Assembly: GCA_013397865.1 (NCBI GenBank)
Contig: VZTI01003366.1
Location: 2,119,883 to 2,183,882, forward strand
From: Struthidea cinerea
Taxonomy: Eukaryota > Chordata > Aves > Passeriformes > Corcoracidae
Reading direction: 5' to 3'
DNA: 64,000 bases
A program made the translations under genes and the position numbers. Below are positions 60,701 through 64,000 of the stretch, piece after piece (the first letter of the stretch is position 1; every line of letters starts with the position of its first letter). The notes below the pieces were generated by a model. That model did no database searches. It had not been told where the DNA came from and saw only the letters and a program-made list of their open reading frames with translations.

Positions 60701-63564
60701 GACTCCCACCAATTTTAATCACAAGTTCAAGAACCATCTCCTCTTTATCAAACTCCCTTTAAAATGCTCCTTATATGAATATAACTTTCTGAACATCAGG
60801 ACTGACATGGAAAGGAACCCCACAGAGCAATATACCTACTCCTGTCCAGCTAGTGGTGGCCTGAGGCCACCACAAAGGCTTTGATGCACAGCCAAGTTCT
60901 CAGGCAATGCTGTGTGTGCTTTCAGGGGGTTACAGCCTTTTGGGACCTAAAGAGGATCTAAAGAGATCCTTACCCCAACAAGACTCCTCTCAGGAAAGAG
61001 GTGGCCTTCATCTCTGAGGAAACTACCCAGAATCCCTGCGCAAACTGCTGCAGGGCATGCTGCTGCAAGGGACATTGTATGGACAAGCCAGCCTAGTCTG
61101 GACCTAATAAAAAGAAGTATTAAGTAATTAGAGCTTATACAGGCAGAAGTCTTCCCAGAATCCTTCCCTCTCTTTCACCCTGCTCTGTAGCTTTCAAAGA
61201 GTCCTCATAAACACATTGCTGGAAAGAAGGTCTCAGGGAACCAATCACACACCAGGCTATGTTTAAGTAACAGAAGTTCCCAGAGCATTTTCCCTGTAAT
61301 GGTCCCAAGCAGAATGCTGGGCTCCTGTGATCTAGAATATATATGCGTTGTCCAGCACACCAAAAGCCTTTCTGAATACTGTTGGTGAAGCAAAAACCAA
61401 GCCTGTTTGCATTACATGTTAGAAAGTTTCTATCTCTAGGGAAACTATCTATATTTTACTTAATCCAATTATCATTTCTTTCTTTGCTCTCTGAGGGCTA
61501 GCAAACTGTCTAGTAGCTGTTGACAGAATATCAGCAACATTTTTTTTTAATTTCTCTCTTTTTATTTTTTATAGAAATCTGTGTTAAACAGAGTTACAAT
61601 TTTCAGACTCAATTTAGCCTGACTTTTGCATGTTGAAAAGTAATAGCAAATTTCATCTATCAAAAGGTTTTGTATGTTTTTTGTAGCTGTATTAGCAATA
61701 CTCTTCTTTTTACTCTTCTACCTATAGTAATACTACTCTTCCACAGAAATCCTTCTTTTCTTAATGCAGTAGTCTTTATTATAGGTGAAACACGAAATTT
61801 TCACTTGATTTTAACTGTCATATATGCAGTATGAGTCAACATGTGATACATAGTAATTTTGTTTCTTGGGTAATGAAACATGGTATCTGCTCTAAGAAGT
61901 GTAAGTACATTAAACTTCTTTTGTTAATGATTTTAAAACAAAAGGATAACATTTATTTTAAGACAAATAATTTTGTACGTTTACCTATTAAGGTTTTTTT
62001 ATTAGCTAAACAGTTAGTTACAAACTGTTCCAGAATGTAATTTCTCTTTAAAGACATTATAAAACTTTAGCTGTACTAATGAAATTAATGCATATTTTAA
62101 AGTACTGGTTCCTGAAATATATCTTGTAGTTCCCATGTAGGTCGGGTCAGAGAAATGTGAATTTATACTTTGCATAAATAAGTTATCAGCTGGGAAATGG
62201 AGCAGCTGATATGAGATACTGTTGAGTCTGCAGTCTCGTATCCTACAATAATGTGTAATAGAAAAAGCAGTTATCATTGGACAACCTGATGTCTTGCCCT
62301 TGGTTTACTTCCAAATACGTAGTTTCCTTTATTTCTGGGCATTTTTTGCCATAGTAACTTCTTCAGATCAAGTGCTGACAAATAGAATCCCTTCTCATAC
62401 GAAAAACCAGATCAACAGGCTTCAAAACCTATCCTCAGGTGGAGACACATTTTCTTTGAGAGTTTCCTGATACTGCACTAAAGAACTTTCCATCTTATGT
62501 GGGATCTCAAGTGACTCAACATAAATAGTCTGTGTGAAGGTCAGACATTTGCCTCCATCTCCTTTCTCTCAAAGTAAATCACTGTCAACTGGCAGTACAG
62601 GTTTTGATCCTGATGGTTGTAAGAGTTGATTTGGAGCTGTACTGGGATCCAGCTGGCACCTGTCTGAATTTGTGCTCTTTGCAATCCCAGGAGTTTTCAG
62701 ACGGCCACTGCAATCTATACCCATATAACTGGTCAGTTAAAAGCACAAGACAGCAACAATACTGAAATCAACCATGTAACTTTTCTTCTACTTGCGGAAA
62801 CAATAGACAATTGGCCCTGGAGAAAATGGAGTTCATAGTTACAACATGTTGCTGCCCAGCAGATCTTGGCCTGATCTTCCCAGTAAGTGAGTTGAGGGCA
62901 ACTCCCCCAGCAAAAGCGCCTCCATATCAGGGATTCTAAGGTCACTTACATTACTCGCATCTGGATCTTCATCTGACATCCAAACATCACATGAATGAAG
63001 AACTTAAAGGTTTGTCCCAGATCCTGTGAGAGTTTGCCTTGAGGCAGTGAAGGTATGAAAAGAGATATTATCTGTTCCCATGTAATACATTTATTATAAA
63101 TGCATCAGAGATCATGAGGGATATCCTGTGAAACCAGTGACAAGCACAGTGACTATGGCCTCAGGGCAATCTGAAGTTACCTGGGAGTTTCCTGGAGGCA
63201 GGATCGATGGATAAAACCTCACCAGAATAAGTAGTGCTCCTGCATGTCATGTGCAACTTAGCAGTTCAGCACGTGGTGGAAAGGTGTCGGTTGTATATTT
63301 CATTAATGTCAGATAGGCTCAAGCTCACGGGGCACATGCCAGACTGAAAATTGACAGGTCTTTCTGTCATCCATGAAAAAGGAATGAAGCCCCATCTTTG
63401 TGTATTAACAAATTGGAGTCCACAGTCCCATCAATGCTCTCTACTCATTGAAAGTCAGTCTGCTTGGTTAACAATCAGCAAGTTTGCATCTGTGCCTTCT
63501 CAGGTATGCTCTGAGCTATGAAGTGCTGAATGTCCTGCTGCAGAACAAGACATTACCTGCTTTG

Positions 63565-64000
63565 TTACGCAAGAAGGGCTGGAAGGAGGATCCAGGGAAC
63601 TACAAGCACATCAGTACGACCTTGGTGCTGGGGAAGGTCATGGAACAGTTCATCACAGGGCACATATGGGACAAACAGGTGATCAGGCCCTGTTAGCACG
63701 GGCTTATGAGAGGCAGGTCCTGCTTGTCCAGCCTGATCTGTGATGAGGGAAAGGCTGTGGATGTGTCTGCCTAGACTTTTACTAAAGCCTTTGACATCAT
63801 GTCCCACAGCATTCTCCTGGAGAAAGTGGTGAAGCCCAAGGAGTGGCGGTGAATGGAGTTAAATGCGGCTGGTGGCCAGTTACCGGTGGTGCTCCCCAGG
63901 GCTCAATGTTGGGGCCAGTTCTGTTTAGCATCTTTATTGACGATATGGACAAGGGGGTCAAGTGTACCCTCGGTAAATTTGCAGACAACACTAAATTGGG
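63565..64000 (+). mobile_element. Decayed CR1 LINE, reverse-transcriptase part
   Basis: Interrupted + strand frames read KEDPGNYKHIST, GKVMEQFI, SCLSSL, KAFDIMSHSILLEK, PVLFSIFIDDMDKG and KFADNTKLG. These lie in the order of the CR1 ORF2 reverse-transcriptase domain, an enzyme that copies the element's own RNA at a nicked target. The copy is dead: stops interrupt it (for example TAG at 63694), the stretch between the KAFD and GAPQGS blocks is shortened near 63840-63870, and the catalytic FADD box reads FADN at 63978-63989. It continues past the window. The left limit is approximate. Confidence 0.9.

Larger units (their letters stand above)
47146..64000 (+). other. BTRC: BTRC intron 4, 5' part (at least 16.9 kb)
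   Basis: The intron begins with consensus GTAAGT and continues past the window. It holds a Z-DNA-prone tract (48.86 kb), a hairpin (49.3 kb), a SINE relic and minisatellite (51.6-51.8 kb), a CR1 3' end (53.9-54.1 kb), candidate regulatory blocks (54.8-55.4 and 57.0-57.5 kb) and a CR1 reverse-transcriptase fragment at the right edge. In 47.2-48.7, 49.4-51.5, 51.8-53.9, 55.4-56.9 and 57.8-63.5 kb I see no supported gene. Around 59.3 kb there is a faint SINE-like word (TCTCAGTTCTTTCATCTCTA). 60.3-63.5 kb is unremarkable to me and may hide old unrecognised repeats. Confidence 0.9.

Noticed and set aside
47146..63560. Search for the next BTRC exon (D-domain region).
   Set aside because: No acceptor followed by the expected peptide was seen, so the exon is taken to lie beyond the window.
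63565..63991. Minus-strand open frames over the CR1 fragment.
   Set aside because: They are antisense shadows of the reverse-transcriptase sequence, whose recognisable motifs are on the + strand.

Overview
The window is a stretch of vertebrate, most probably bird, nuclear DNA. Almost all of it is intron. The only protein-coding sequence I can name is three short + strand exons at 14051-14158, 34528-34605 and 47056-47145. They encode consecutive in-frame pieces of the N-terminal region of BTRC (beta-TrCP1), the F-box/WD40 substrate receptor of an SCF ubiquitin ligase. All three are phase 0 with AG/GT boundaries, and their peptides join in the order known for vertebrate BTRC. The first, 36 codons long, is the cassette that separates the long and short BTRC isoforms. 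The first exon lies upstream of the window. The D-domain, F-box and WD40 exons lie beyond its right end; I looked for the next exon up to 64000 and did not see it.

The bird assignment rests on three things: CR1-type LINE fragments (53940-54120, 63565-64000, and an older one near 43755-44140), the low overall repeat load, and the sparse short microsatellites. Other sauropsids also carry CR1, so the lineage is likely rather than certain.

Layout: 1-14050 is the 3' part of intron 1, with ancient SINE/LINE relics, a pair of RFX X-box-like sites and a microRNA-precursor-sized hairpin. 14159-34527 is intron 2, about 20.4 kb. It holds a CpG island beside two identical paired-homeodomain sites and an 18-bp perfect palindrome (about 19.84-20.33 kb), several candidate conserved noncoding blocks (notably 29.5-30.4 kb), and a minus-strand segment at 25.1-25.3 kb with codon-like composition. 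34606-47055 is intron 3, about 12.5 kb, with more candidate regulatory blocks at 38-40.4 kb. 47146-64000 is the 5' part of intron 4, with a second hairpin, a Z-DNA-prone tract, CR1 pieces and two more candidate regulatory blocks at 54.8-55.4 and 57.0-57.5 kb.

In vertebrates BTRC lies in a conserved neighbourhood with the developmental genes LBX1 and FGF8 and with DPCD, POLL and FBXW4. Intronic enhancers here could therefore act on a neighbour rather than on BTRC. That is inference from known synteny; no neighbouring gene is in the window. I saw no operon, CRISPR, phage or other microbial system.
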